A stretch of DNA of 15,571 nt. Source: Acidobacteriaceae bacterium (GTDB lineage: Bacteria; Acidobacteriota; Terriglobia; Terriglobales; Acidobacteriaceae). Shown in pieces: positions 8,322-15,004 of the stretch. The notes under the pieces were generated by a model, which saw only the letters and a list, made by a program, of their open reading frames with translations, was not told the DNA's origin and ran no database searches. The DNA is taken from assembly GCA_003165095.1 (NCBI GenBank), contig PLSH01000411.1, positions 1 through 15,571 on the forward strand, written 5' to 3'. Position numbers and translations under genes: made by a program. Position 1 is the first letter of the stretch; each line of letters opens with the position of its first letter.

Positions 8322-9440
8322 GTGACGCAGCTCTCCAAATCCGAAATCCTCCAGTGGCTGAAGGAGGAACGCCTTGGCACACTTCTCAAGTTGTATGCGT
8401 GGGCCGATGCGGTTCGGAAGCAGAATGTGGGCGATGCGGTCCATTTGCGGGGACTGATTGAAATCTCGAGTCATTGCCGGCGGCAGTGCATGTACTGCGG
8501 CCTGCGCAAGTCCAATCGCGGCATCGAGCGCTATCGCATGACCCGAGAGGAGATCGAGGGGTGCGCACGGACGGCTGTCCAACTGGGTTACGGAACGGTA
8601 GTCATCCAGGCCGGCGAAGACGACGCACTGACCGCGAAAAGTATCTCTGAAATCGTCGGCTCAATCAAGCGAACCACACCACTCGCCGTGACGCTCAGCC
8701 TGGGTGAACGCAGTCAAGAAGAGCTGCGTCTTTGGCGCAGGGCCGGCGCCGACCGCTACCTGCTGCGCTTCGAAACCTCTGACGCGGACCTGTTTCGCGC
8801 CATCCATCCTGGCCGTTCGCCACAGGCGCCTGACCGGCTCGCGATCTTAGAGCAGATCAAGCGGCTCGGTTACGAGGCCGGAGGCGGCGTAATGGTCGGC
8901 ATTCCCGGCCAATCGTACGAGAGCCTGGCGCAGGATGTGCTCACCTTTCGCGCGCTCGATCTCGACATGATCGGAATCGGGCCGTACATCGCGCATCCAG
9001 CCACGCCGCTCGGTTCCGGAATGCTTCGTCCGCCCGTCGATCCTGGCGATCAGGCGCCCAGCAGCGAACAGATGGTCTACAAGATGATCGCCCTCACGCG
9101 CATTCTCTGTCCGACGGCGAATATCCCCAGCACAACGGCGCTCGCCACCATTAACAGAACGCATGGACGCCGACAAGGCCTGCAGGTAGGCGCAAACGTG
9201 GTCATGCCAAATCTCACGCCGGTTCGTTATCGCCCGCTGTACCAGATTTATCCAGACAAGGCATGCATTGAAGAAAGCGCCACCGACTGCAATCAATGCC
9301 TGCGCAGCCAGATTCAATCGACCGATCGCTTTCCAGGACGCAGCACCGGCGGAAGAGGCGAATTCGAAGTCGATGCGGGTGTTCTTGCGAACCCTGCCTC
9401 ACAGCTTGTTCAGCTCCAGGAGCACAGTTATGGCGGATGA
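8322..9440 (+). CDS. hydE: [FeFe]-hydrogenase maturase HydE (radical SAM)
   Basis: HydE is the second radical-SAM maturase; it acts on the HydG-made iron synthon in building the bridging dithiolate ligand. The 372-residue protein has the SAM cluster motif C52-x3-C56-x2-C59 (SHCRRQCMYC), the segment VVIQAGED (93-100), and the secondary site C315-x7-C323-x2-C326. That spacing matches the optional [2Fe-2S] site of Thermotoga maritima HydE. About 28 residues after the usual family end (a GGR at about 343-345) form a motif-free tail that runs into the next gene. The frame is open upstream to 8259, but that part overlaps hydF coding sequence; GTG 8322, two bases after the hydF stop, gives the family-typical N-terminus. 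The ribosome site is weak, so coupling to hydF is likely. BioB and PylB are relatives, but the neighbours decide for HydE. Confidence 0.94.
   Translation: MTQLSKSEILQWLKEERLGTLLKLYAWADAVRKQNVGDAVHLRGLIEISSHCRRQCMYCGLRKSNRGIERYRMTREEIEGCARTAVQLGYGTVVIQAGEDDALTAKSISEIVGSIKRTTPLAVTLSLGERSQEELRLWRRAGADRYLLRFETSDADLFRAIHPGRSPQAPDRLAILEQIKRLGYEAGGGVMVGIPGQSYESLAQDVLTFRALDLDMIGIGPYIAHPATPLGSGMLRPPVDPGDQAPSSEQMVYKMIALTRILCPTANIPSTTALATINRTHGRRQGLQVGANVVMPNLTPVRYRPLYQIYPDKACIEESATDCNQCLRSQIQSTDRFPGRSTGGRGEFEVDAGVLANPASQLVQLQEHSYGG
9418..9422 (+). promoter_or_regulatory. Ribosome binding site of the small [2Fe-2S] gene
   Basis: AGGAG lies seven bases before ATG 9430, inside the end of hydE. It fixes the start of the 87-residue protein rather than any upstream codon of the longer open frame, which begins at 9268. 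Confidence 0.7.
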
Positions 9441-9693
9441 CAACAACACCGACAACGTTGTTGTGTGTCTTGGCAGCTCATGCTTTGCACGAGGAAACTC
9501 GCAGAACCTTGCAGTGGTTGAAGCCTACCTGCTGAATCACGGGATGCAGAATTCCGTTCGAGTGACGGGATGTCTTTGCCAGGATGAGTGCAAGCGCGGC
9601 CCCAACCTGGTTGTGCGCGGCGAACACCTGCACGAGATGAATCCCGCCAGGCTACGCGAAATCCTGCTGGCGCTAAACGCGGGGGCCAGCTGA
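9430..9693 (+). CDS. Stand-alone thioredoxin-fold [2Fe-2S] ferredoxin
   Basis: This 87-residue protein consists almost only of a thioredoxin-like [2Fe-2S] domain. Cysteines C13-x4-C18 and C50-x3-C54 follow the NuoE/HydC ligand pattern, with an extra C48. It closely resembles the C-terminal domain of HydA: VCLGSSC against VCLGTNC near the first pair, and GPNLVVRGEHLHE against GPNAIVDGEHIHE near the end. It lacks the helical N-terminal half of HydC. It overlaps the hydE end by 11 nt and stops three bases before hydS, so it belongs with the sensor pair. Similar small ferredoxins (HndB-like) occur in clostridial hydrogenase clusters. It may pass electrons to or from HydS, or serve as an extra carrier for HydABC; neither role is shown by the sequence. 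It is soluble, with no signal peptide or membrane segment. Confidence 0.88.
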   Translation: MADDNNTDNVVVCLGSSCFARGNSQNLAVVEAYLLNHGMQNSVRVTGCLCQDECKRGPNLVVRGEHLHEMNPARLREILLALNAGAS

Positions 9694-9696
9694 TCC

Positions 9697-11421
9697 ATGA
9701 CCCAACTCCAAGCCATCTACACCGTGCGCCGCGAATGCCAGGATTGCCACAAATGCATCCGTGAGTGCCCGGTGAAGGCAATCCGGGTGCAGGATGGCTA
9801 CGCACGCGTGGTTGCTGAAATGTGCGTGCTTTGCGGCAACTGCATTGTCGCCTGCCCGAGCAACGCCAAGCAAGTTCGCAACGATCTTCCGAAAGTCAAA
9901 GAGCTGTTCGCAAGCGGGCGAAAAGTGGCCGTCTCTTTGGCGCCGTCGTTCGTGGCGCAGTTTCCAGGGGTGCGCGCCGGACAATTGATTCGCGCTCTCA
10001 AAAAGCTGGGATTCTTCGCCGTATCGGAGACTGCGCTCGGCGCGCAGCATGTTTCGGCCAGCGTCCTCGAACTGATGCAGGGAGAACCGGGACACGTCTG
10101 GGTTTCGTCAGCCTGCCCGGTAGTAGTGGACTTTGTCGCCAAGTATCATCCTGAGTGCCAATCGAATGTCTCAGCACTCCTCTCACCGTTGCTTACGCAC
10201 TGCAAAATGCTGCGTGCGCATTACGGCGACGAAATCGCAATCGTTTTTATTGGACCTTGCGTTGCCAAGAAAAAGGAGGCCGAGCAACATCCGGAACTTC
10301 TTGACGTGGTTCTCACTTTTGAGGATCTCGAGAACTGGCTCGACGAGGAAGACATCAATCTGCCCATGTTGGCCGATTCCGAAGACGACCGCTTCGCCCT
10401 GGAAGAAGCGCGCGAAGGCGCGCTCTTTCCCATCGAGGGCGGCATGACGCCCGGAATCACGCGCGGTGGCGCGGTGAACAGTTCGCAGGTCATGTCGTTC
10501 TCAGGGATCGCCAATGTGGAACAAGCGCTGAAAGGCATCACCGAATGGAAGCCTGAGCACAACATCTTCCTCGAACTCACCGCATGTGCCGGATCGTGCG
10601 TGAACGGGCCCAAGGCCGCACGCAATCAGTCGATCGCCAGACGGCGATTTGAAGTTTTGAAGTATGCCCGGCCGACGGACTCGGCACCGAGAACCGGGAG
10701 CCTGGCGCAAACCCGCCCGTACGCAGCAGCGCCCGTTCTTTCGAGCGAGTACAGCGAGATGCAGATTACCGAAGCGTTGCGCAGCGTGGGAAAATACTCA
10801 GCCGAAGACGAGTTGAACTGCGGTGGGTGCGGCTACGAGTCGTGCCGCGACTTTGCGCATGCGCTCATCGCCCGCAACGCTGAACGCATGATGTGCGCCA
10901 CGTATACGCGCAAGCTGGCGCAGAAAAAAGCGAATGCGCTGCTGCAAAAGATGCCATCGGCCGTGGTCATTGTCGACGATCAATTGAGGATCATCGAGTG
11001 CAATGCGAACTTTCTGCGCCTCTTTTCTGAAGATGTCGAGCACGAAAAGGACCTCGAGGGGGCCTCACTCGATGCGATTATTCCCTTTTCCAACTTGTTT
11101 CAGCGGGTTCTCGAGTCAGGCGAGGATGTCGTCAGCCACGATATCCGCTACCAGCGCAGCATTCTGAATACGAGCATCTTCAGCATTGAGCCGCACCTCG
11201 TGCTGTGCGGCATCTTCCAGGACATCACCGAGCCTATCTTCCAGAAAGAGCAAATTATTGCGCGGGCCCGCGACGTCATTCAGAAAAACCTGAAGACGGT
11301 GCAGCAGATTGCCTATCTTCTTGGCGAAAATGCGGCAGATTCCGAGATCACTTTGAACTCCATTGTGCGCTCGTTCAGCCCCGAAGAGCTGGATGAGGGC
11401 GGCGCCGGAAAGTCGACATGA
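9697..11421 (+). CDS. hydS: Sensory [FeFe]-hydrogenase homologue with FeS and PAS domains (HydS, group C3-like)
   Basis: This 574-residue protein is probably an H2 or redox sensor. Domains: two [4Fe-4S] ferredoxin sites (C14/17/20/24 and C43/46/49/53); an H-cluster domain (about 75-320); a Pro/Ala-rich linker (about 325-355); a small four-cysteine FeS domain CGGCGYESC (375-383) with C400; a PAS domain (about 412-515); and a helical C-terminus. H-cluster ligands are kept (C140, C188, C297, C301), as is K191 of L2. The CpI-type proton-relay cysteine is Ala139 (SSACP), the two relay glutamates align with V119 and S122, and the methionines beside the cluster are Gly186 and Thr295. The His/[2Fe-2S] N-terminus of HydA is absent. 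These changes match Thermotoga HydS-type sensors and predict slow turnover. The gene overlaps the phosphatase gene by 4 nt (ATGA), the arrangement of phosphatase-modulated group C3. Its signal is therefore inferred to reach that phosphatase through the PAS and C-terminal helix. Confidence 0.9.
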   Translation: MTQLQAIYTVRRECQDCHKCIRECPVKAIRVQDGYARVVAEMCVLCGNCIVACPSNAKQVRNDLPKVKELFASGRKVAVSLAPSFVAQFPGVRAGQLIRALKKLGFFAVSETALGAQHVSASVLELMQGEPGHVWVSSACPVVVDFVAKYHPECQSNVSALLSPLLTHCKMLRAHYGDEIAIVFIGPCVAKKKEAEQHPELLDVVLTFEDLENWLDEEDINLPMLADSEDDRFALEEAREGALFPIEGGMTPGITRGGAVNSSQVMSFSGIANVEQALKGITEWKPEHNIFLELTACAGSCVNGPKAARNQSIARRRFEVLKYARPTDSAPRTGSLAQTRPYAAAPVLSSEYSEMQITEALRSVGKYSAEDELNCGGCGYESCRDFAHALIARNAERMMCATYTRKLAQKKANALLQKMPSAVVIVDDQLRIIECNANFLRLFSEDVEHEKDLEGASLDAIIPFSNLFQRVLESGEDVVSHDIRYQRSILNTSIFSIEPHLVLCGIFQDITEPIFQKEQIIARARDVIQKNLKTVQQIAYLLGENAADSEITLNSIVRSFSPEELDEGGAGKST

Positions 11422-12605
11422 ATGCACCGGAAGAGAACTTCATCGAGGTCGATTACTGTCAGCGCGCCAAGCACGGCCAGTTGATCTCGGGCGATGTTTT
11501 TCTCACCGAAAAAGTGAAGGAGGACGGTCGCATCGTGTCTGTCCTCACTGATGGGTTGGGAAGCGGCGTAAAAGCGAGCGTGCTAGCCACAATCACCGCG
11601 ACCATGGCTCTCAAGTTCGCCGTCAGCCCAATGGACATTCGCAGGTCGGCGGAGATCATCATGGACACTCTTCCCATCTGCAGTGTCCGCAAGATCAGTT
11701 ATTCCACGTTCACGGTCGTCGACATGGCCCGGGGCGGCCAGACGCGAATCATCGAACACGGAAACCCGTCGTTTCTACTCATCCGGCCAGAAGGCGAGGC
11801 GTGCATTGAGAAGACTGAAGTACTGCCCGAACGCTGGCGCGACAGGGTCATCAGCTATGCCAGCCTCGAAGTAAAACGCGAGGATCGTATCGTCTTTTTC
11901 TCCGACGGCATCTCGCAGGCAGGCATGGGTGAGTTTCGCACGCCATTTGGGTGGGGGCTGCCGAGCGTCGAAGCCTATATTCGCGAACAGATCGACAGGC
12001 ACCCGCACATCTCGGCCCGCGACCTGTCTCGCGATCTCGTTGCCCGGGCAGAAGAAGTGGACGGATTGACGGCCAAGGACGATATCACCTGCGGCGTTGT
12101 GTATGTGCGGAGTCCGCGACAGCTTCTCGTCATGACAGGCGCACCGTTCAATCGGGTTCACGATCAGGACCTGGCGACAATGGCCGAACGCACGCCCGGA
12201 CGAAAAGTGATTTGCGGCGGTACCACGGCCAACATTGTCTCTCGGCAGCTTAACCGCCCAATTGAGATTGATCTGCGCCAGGTGCGCAATTCGCGTGTTC
12301 CGCCAAGTGCCAGGATGCAGGGGTTCGATCTGGTCACCGAAGGAATCCTGACGCTTGGTGAGGTGCTGAGGATTCTCGAGGAGGGCCACGCACCGGAAGA
12401 ATTGAAGCCCAACGCAGCGGTGCGCCTCACTCGAATGCTGCTTGACAGCGATGTGGTGAGATTCGCGGTGGGAACCCGCATCAACGAAGCACATCAGGAT
12501 CCGAATATTCCCGTCGATCTCGACCTGCGGCGCAATATCGTCAAACGCATTGCCCGAATCCTCGAAGACAAGCACATGATGCGCGTCATCGTGCAATATA
12601 TCTGA
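11418..12605 (+). CDS. SpoIIE/PP2C-type serine phosphatase, hydrogenase-linked
   Basis: This 395-residue protein is a metal-dependent phosphoserine/threonine phosphatase of the SpoIIE/RsbU branch. Residues 1-231 form the PP2C core: SGDVFL (24-29), LTDGLGSGVKAS (43-54), SDGI (162-165) and KDDITCG (220-226), giving metal-ligand aspartates D26, D45, D163 and D221/D222. Residues about 233-395 form an extra domain with VICGGTTANIV (264-274), QGFDLVTEGILTL (301-313) and GTRINEAHQDPNIP (352-365). I recall this type of tail from clostridial hydrogenase-linked phosphatases, but its function is unknown to me. It has no membrane segment and no sensor domain of its own. The 4-nt overlap with hydS suggests that HydS controls it or sits in a complex with it. 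In the stress-response relatives such enzymes dephosphorylate an anti-anti-sigma factor, but neither such a target nor an opposing kinase is in this window. Confidence 0.88.
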   Translation: MNAPEENFIEVDYCQRAKHGQLISGDVFLTEKVKEDGRIVSVLTDGLGSGVKASVLATITATMALKFAVSPMDIRRSAEIIMDTLPICSVRKISYSTFTVVDMARGGQTRIIEHGNPSFLLIRPEGEACIEKTEVLPERWRDRVISYASLEVKREDRIVFFSDGISQAGMGEFRTPFGWGLPSVEAYIREQIDRHPHISARDLSRDLVARAEEVDGLTAKDDITCGVVYVRSPRQLLVMTGAPFNRVHDQDLATMAERTPGRKVICGGTTANIVSRQLNRPIEIDLRQVRNSRVPPSARMQGFDLVTEGILTLGEVLRILEEGHAPEELKPNAAVRLTRMLLDSDVVRFAVGTRINEAHQDPNIPVDLDLRRNIVKRIARILEDKHMMRVIVQYI

Positions 12606-12673
12606 GCGGCGCATTGGCTTGCCCTGTATTTTGTACCAGCGAGATTGTTAGTGGAGCGTGACGGGTGTCGGCA

Positions 12674-12697
12674 TTGATTGCATTCAGCGCCAATCAA
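12674..12697. repeat. Inverted repeat, 7-bp arms, 10-nt loop
   Basis: TTGATTG (12674-12680) and CAATCAA (12691-12697) are perfect complements around ten unpaired bases. It begins 69 nt after the phosphatase stop. It could be a weak RNA hairpin in the 3' trailer or a protein-binding site; no further sign decides. Confidence 0.5.
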
Positions 12698-12733
12698 GGT
12701 CATGAATGACAGAAAACGTTATCGTTCAGTTCA

Positions 12734-12749
12734 ATAAGGCATACCTTAT
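12734..12749. repeat. Inverted repeat ATAAGG-CATA-CCTTAT
   Basis: Perfect 6-bp arms around a 4-nt loop lie two bases before the much stronger hairpin at 12752-12780. It is AT-rich, so weak as RNA. It may stack on the next stem or act as an operator upstream of pgi. Confidence 0.5.
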
Positions 12750-12751
12750 GA

Positions 12752-12780
12752 AACGGCCGGATCGGGTAGATCCGGTCGTT
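12752..12780 (+). terminator. Strong hairpin, probable transcription terminator of the hydrogenase operon
   Basis: AACGGCCGGATC, loop GGGTA, GATCCGGTCGTT forms a 12-bp stem with a single G-T wobble and a 5-nt loop. It is the most stable structure visible in the intergenic region and lies 147 nt after the phosphatase stop. The downstream run (GATTTGATTGGGTTT) is T-rich but interrupted, so it is not a textbook intrinsic terminator. It could instead protect the 3' end of a Rho-terminated transcript or act as a regulatory stem in a long pgi leader. Confidence 0.45.
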
Positions 12781-13003
12781 GATTTGATTGGGTTTGGCGG
12801 CCCGGTTTTCAGACCCCTTTTTTGAACAGCGATGCCGGCAGGCATTTCTTGTGGTTCAGGCGGAACAGCACGCCCCCGCCCGATCGAATACCATTACACA
12901 ACAGGCGAGAACCGGAATCGATCCTTGGCCTGATGAATCTGTTGAATGTCTTTGCGCCGAACGCGCTGACGTGCGCGTCAACGGCAGATGAAAAGGAGAC
13001 AAC

Positions 13004-14668
13004 ATGGCAACTCCGGCAGCGGAAGAGATCGGGAATCCGAATCTCGAACCACTCACCAAGCTGAAATCCTGGATCGCCCTCGAAGCCCACGCGCGGAAGA
13101 TCCGGGATCTGCATCTGAAAACCCTCTTCTCCGATGATCCCCAACGCGGCGAGCGCATGACCGCCGAGGCTGTCGGCCTGTTTCTGGATTACTCCAAGAA
13201 CCGCGTCACCGATGAGACCATCAGGCTGCTGATTGAATTGGCCGTCGAATCCGGCCTGCAACAGCGGATCGAAGCCATGTTTCGCGGAGACAAAATCAAC
13301 ATCACGGAAAAACGCGCGGTGCTGCACGTCGCCTTGCGCGCTCCCCGTGACCAATCCATCCTCGTGGACGGCGAGAACGTCGTTCCGCTGGTGCACGATG
13401 TCCTCGACAAGATGACCGCGTTTTCCAATCGCGTTCGCCGCGGCGAATGGAAGGGCCACTCCGGCAAGCGCATCCGCAACGTGATCAATATCGGCATCGG
13501 CGGTTCCGACCTCGGCCCGGTCATGGCCTACGAAGCGCTCAGGCACTATAGCGACCGCTCCATGACCTTCCGCTTCGTCTCCAATGTGGATGGCACCGAT
13601 TTCGCTGAGGCGGTTCACGATCTCGATCCCGCCGAAACGCTTTTCATCATCTCTTCAAAAACCTTCACCACGCTCGAGACCATGACCAATGCTCACTCGG
13701 CGCGCGACTGGTTCCTCGCCCAGGCCGGCGGCAATGAAGCGGCCGTCGCCAAACACTTCGTCGCCGTGTCAACCAACGACGCTGAAGTGGCCAAATTCGG
13801 CATCGACACCGCCAACATGTTCGGCTTCTGGGATTGGGTGGGCGGCCGCTATTCCATGGACTCGGCCATCGGGCTCTCCACCATGCTGGCCATCGGCCCT
13901 GAAAACTTTCTCGGCCTTCTCGCCGGATTTCACGAGATCGACGTGCACTTCCGCACCACGCCCTTCGAGCGCAACCTGCCCGTCCTGCTCGCCCTCTTCG
14001 CTCTCTGGAATACCAATTTCCTCGACGCTCAAACCGTGGCCGTGCTGCCCTACGAGCAGTACCTCAAGCGCTTTCCCGCCTATCTCCAGCAGCTCACCAT
14101 GGAGAGCAACGGCAAGCATGTTACCCTCGGCGGCAGCCGCGTGAACTACTCCACCTGCCCCATCTACTGGGGTGAGCCCGGCACCAATGGCCAGCACTCC
14201 TTTTACCAGTTGATTCATCAAGGCACGCGCTTGATCCCCTGCGACTTCATTGCGTTTTCTCGCACTGACAATCCGCTCGGCCGCCATCACGACATCCTGC
14301 TGGCCAATGTTTTCGCGCAGGCTGAAGCGCTGGCCTTCGGCAAGACCGCCGAGCAGGTCAAAAGCGAAGGCACGCCGGATTGGCTTGTGCCGCACCGCGT
14401 CTTTGAGGGCAATCGTCCCTCCAACGTGATCCTCACCGATCGCCTCACTCCCACAGCTCTCGGCAAGCTGGTCGCGCTCTACGAGCACAGCGTCTTCACC
14501 CAGGGAACCATCTGGCAGATCAACTCGTTTGACCAGTGGGGCGTGGAACTCGGCAAGGCGCTCGCCCAGCGCATCATTCCCGAGCTCGAAAGCGAAACCG
14601 AGCCTGCGCTCACCCACGACAGCTCGACCAACAACCTGATTCGCCGCTATCGCAAATCAAAGGAGTAG
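13004..14668 (+). CDS. pgi: Glucose-6-phosphate isomerase
   Basis: This enzyme interconverts glucose 6-phosphate and fructose 6-phosphate in the cytosol. The 554-residue length fits the long E. coli type (about 549). Both family signatures are present: [14 protein letters not shown] (277-290) and the segment from GTIWQINSF to GVELGK (501-518). Catalytic residues by comparison with the family are E367 (in TMESNGK), H398 (in [10 protein letters not shown]), K518 and R281; the phosphate-binding region includes [10 protein letters not shown] (163-172) and SSKTFTT (217-223). ATG 13004 has AAGGAG five bases upstream. The long gap and a hairpin before it suggest its own promoter, separate from the hydrogenase operon. 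It appears to favour C-ending codons (CTC, GGC, CCC, GCC) more than the hydrogenase genes do. The next frame begins six bases after its stop. Confidence 0.97.
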   Translation: MATPAAEEIGNPNLEPLTKLKSWIALEAHARKIRDLHLKTLFSDDPQRGERMTAEAVGLFLDYSKNRVTDETIRLLIELAVESGLQQRIEAMFRGDKINITEKRAVLHVALRAPRDQSILVDGENVVPLVHDVLDKMTAFSNRVRRGEWKGHSGKRIRNVINIGIGGSDLGPVMAYEALRHYSDRSMTFRFVSNVDGTDFAEAVHDLDPAETLFIISSKTFTTLETMTNAHSARDWFLAQAGGNEAAVAKHFVAVSTNDAEVAKFGIDTANMFGFWDWVGGRYSMDSAIGLSTMLAIGPENFLGLLAGFHEIDVHFRTTPFERNLPVLLALFALWNTNFLDAQTVAVLPYEQYLKRFPAYLQQLTMESNGKHVTLGGSRVNYSTCPIYWGEPGTNGQHSFYQLIHQGTRLIPCDFIAFSRTDNPLGRHHDILLANVFAQAEALAFGKTAEQVKSEGTPDWLVPHRVFEGNRPSNVILTDRLTPTALGKLVALYEHSVFTQGTIWQINSFDQWGVELGKALAQRIIPELESETEPALTHDSSTNNLIRRYRKSKE

Positions 14669-14674
14669 CAGCTC

Positions 14675-14860
14675 ATGGCTCCGCGCGGATTCGAACACCC
14701 TTTATATGTGCTGCCCTTCGATCATCGCGGCTCGTTTGAAACCGGAATGTTCGGCTGGCATGGCGATCTGACTGAGGAGCAGACGGCACAGATCGCCGCG
14801 CGCTATCGCGAGTTCGTCGACATTTTTGAGAGCGCTCGCGGCAAGCCTCACGCCGCATGA
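14675..14860 (+). pseudogene. Remnant of a DUF2090-like gene (N-terminal fragment, 61 codons)
   Basis: The first part reads PLYVLPFDHRGSFETGMFGW followed by LTEEQTAQIAAR. This resembles the N-terminus of DUF2090-type, aldolase-like proteins as I remember them, which run to roughly 300 residues or more. Here the frame stops after 61 codons with a short unrelated-looking end (ARGKPHAA), and I find no continuation in the other two frames before the next gene. The likely history is loss of the 3' part by deletion. It still has an ATG six bases after the pgi stop, with GGAG inside the end of pgi nine bases away, so a short peptide may be made. The family match is from memory and needs a profile search; a genuine small protein is the alternative. 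Confidence 0.5.
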
Positions 14861-14874
14861 GCGGCCCAGCTCCG

Positions 14875-14904
14875 ATGACCGCGGATACAAGGCTGGCGTA
14901 GAAT
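14875..14904 (+). promoter_or_regulatory. Candidate promoter of the aldose-epimerase-like gene
   Basis: TAGAAT at 14899-14904 matches five of six positions of the -10 consensus, and ATGACC at 14875-14880 matches four of six of -35, with an 18-nt spacer. It would give a leader of roughly 90-100 nt before the next start. The match is modest and may be chance in this GC-rich sequence. Confidence 0.3.
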
Positions 14905-15004
14905 GGCACCGTCTCCGGAACCCTCTCTTCTGCGCTTCGAAAAGTTTTCCGGGGCATTGAGCCGGTTCCCGAAATCCAAATTGCTTGTTCAAGGAAGCAT
15001 GGCT

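Larger units (their letters stand above)
389..12605 (+). other. Putative ten-gene hydrogenase operon (rex-hydCBAGFE-trx-hydS-phosphatase)
   Basis: Ten consecutive + strand genes are separated by at most 15 nt. Junctions: rex/hydC overlap 1 nt, hydC/hydB overlap 11 nt, hydB/hydA gap 3, hydA/hydG overlap 4 if the first GTG is used, hydG/hydF gap 15, hydF/hydE gap 2, hydE/trx overlap 11, trx/hydS gap 3, hydS/phosphatase overlap 4. No internal gap is large enough for an ordinary promoter plus leader, so a single transcript from upstream of rex with translational coupling is the simplest reading. A strong hairpin at 12752-12780 is the likely end. Single-transcript status is inferred, not shown. 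Confidence 0.8.
12606..13003. other. 398-nt intergenic region with a series of inverted repeats
   Basis: No convincing gene lies here; small frames on both strands lack domains or ribosome sites. The left half holds five closely spaced perfect or near-perfect inverted repeats: 12674-12697, 12699-12710 (GTCAT-GA-ATGAC), 12715-12726 (AACG-TTAT-CGTT), 12734-12749 and 12752-12780. A weaker one is at 12832-12845 (ATGCC-GGCA-GGCAT). A run of six T lies just before 12834. It probably contains the end of the hydrogenase transcript and the promoter and leader of pgi, but I see no clean -35/-10 pair. Confidence 0.6.

Noticed and set aside
9268..9429. Longer version of the small [2Fe-2S] gene starting at 9268
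   Set aside because: The added 54 residues come from hydE sequence read in another frame; AGGAG and ATG 9430 give a complete domain.
12788..13064. Small frames before pgi (12788-12991, 12822-13064)
   Set aside because: No ribosome sites or domains, and the second runs into pgi in another frame.
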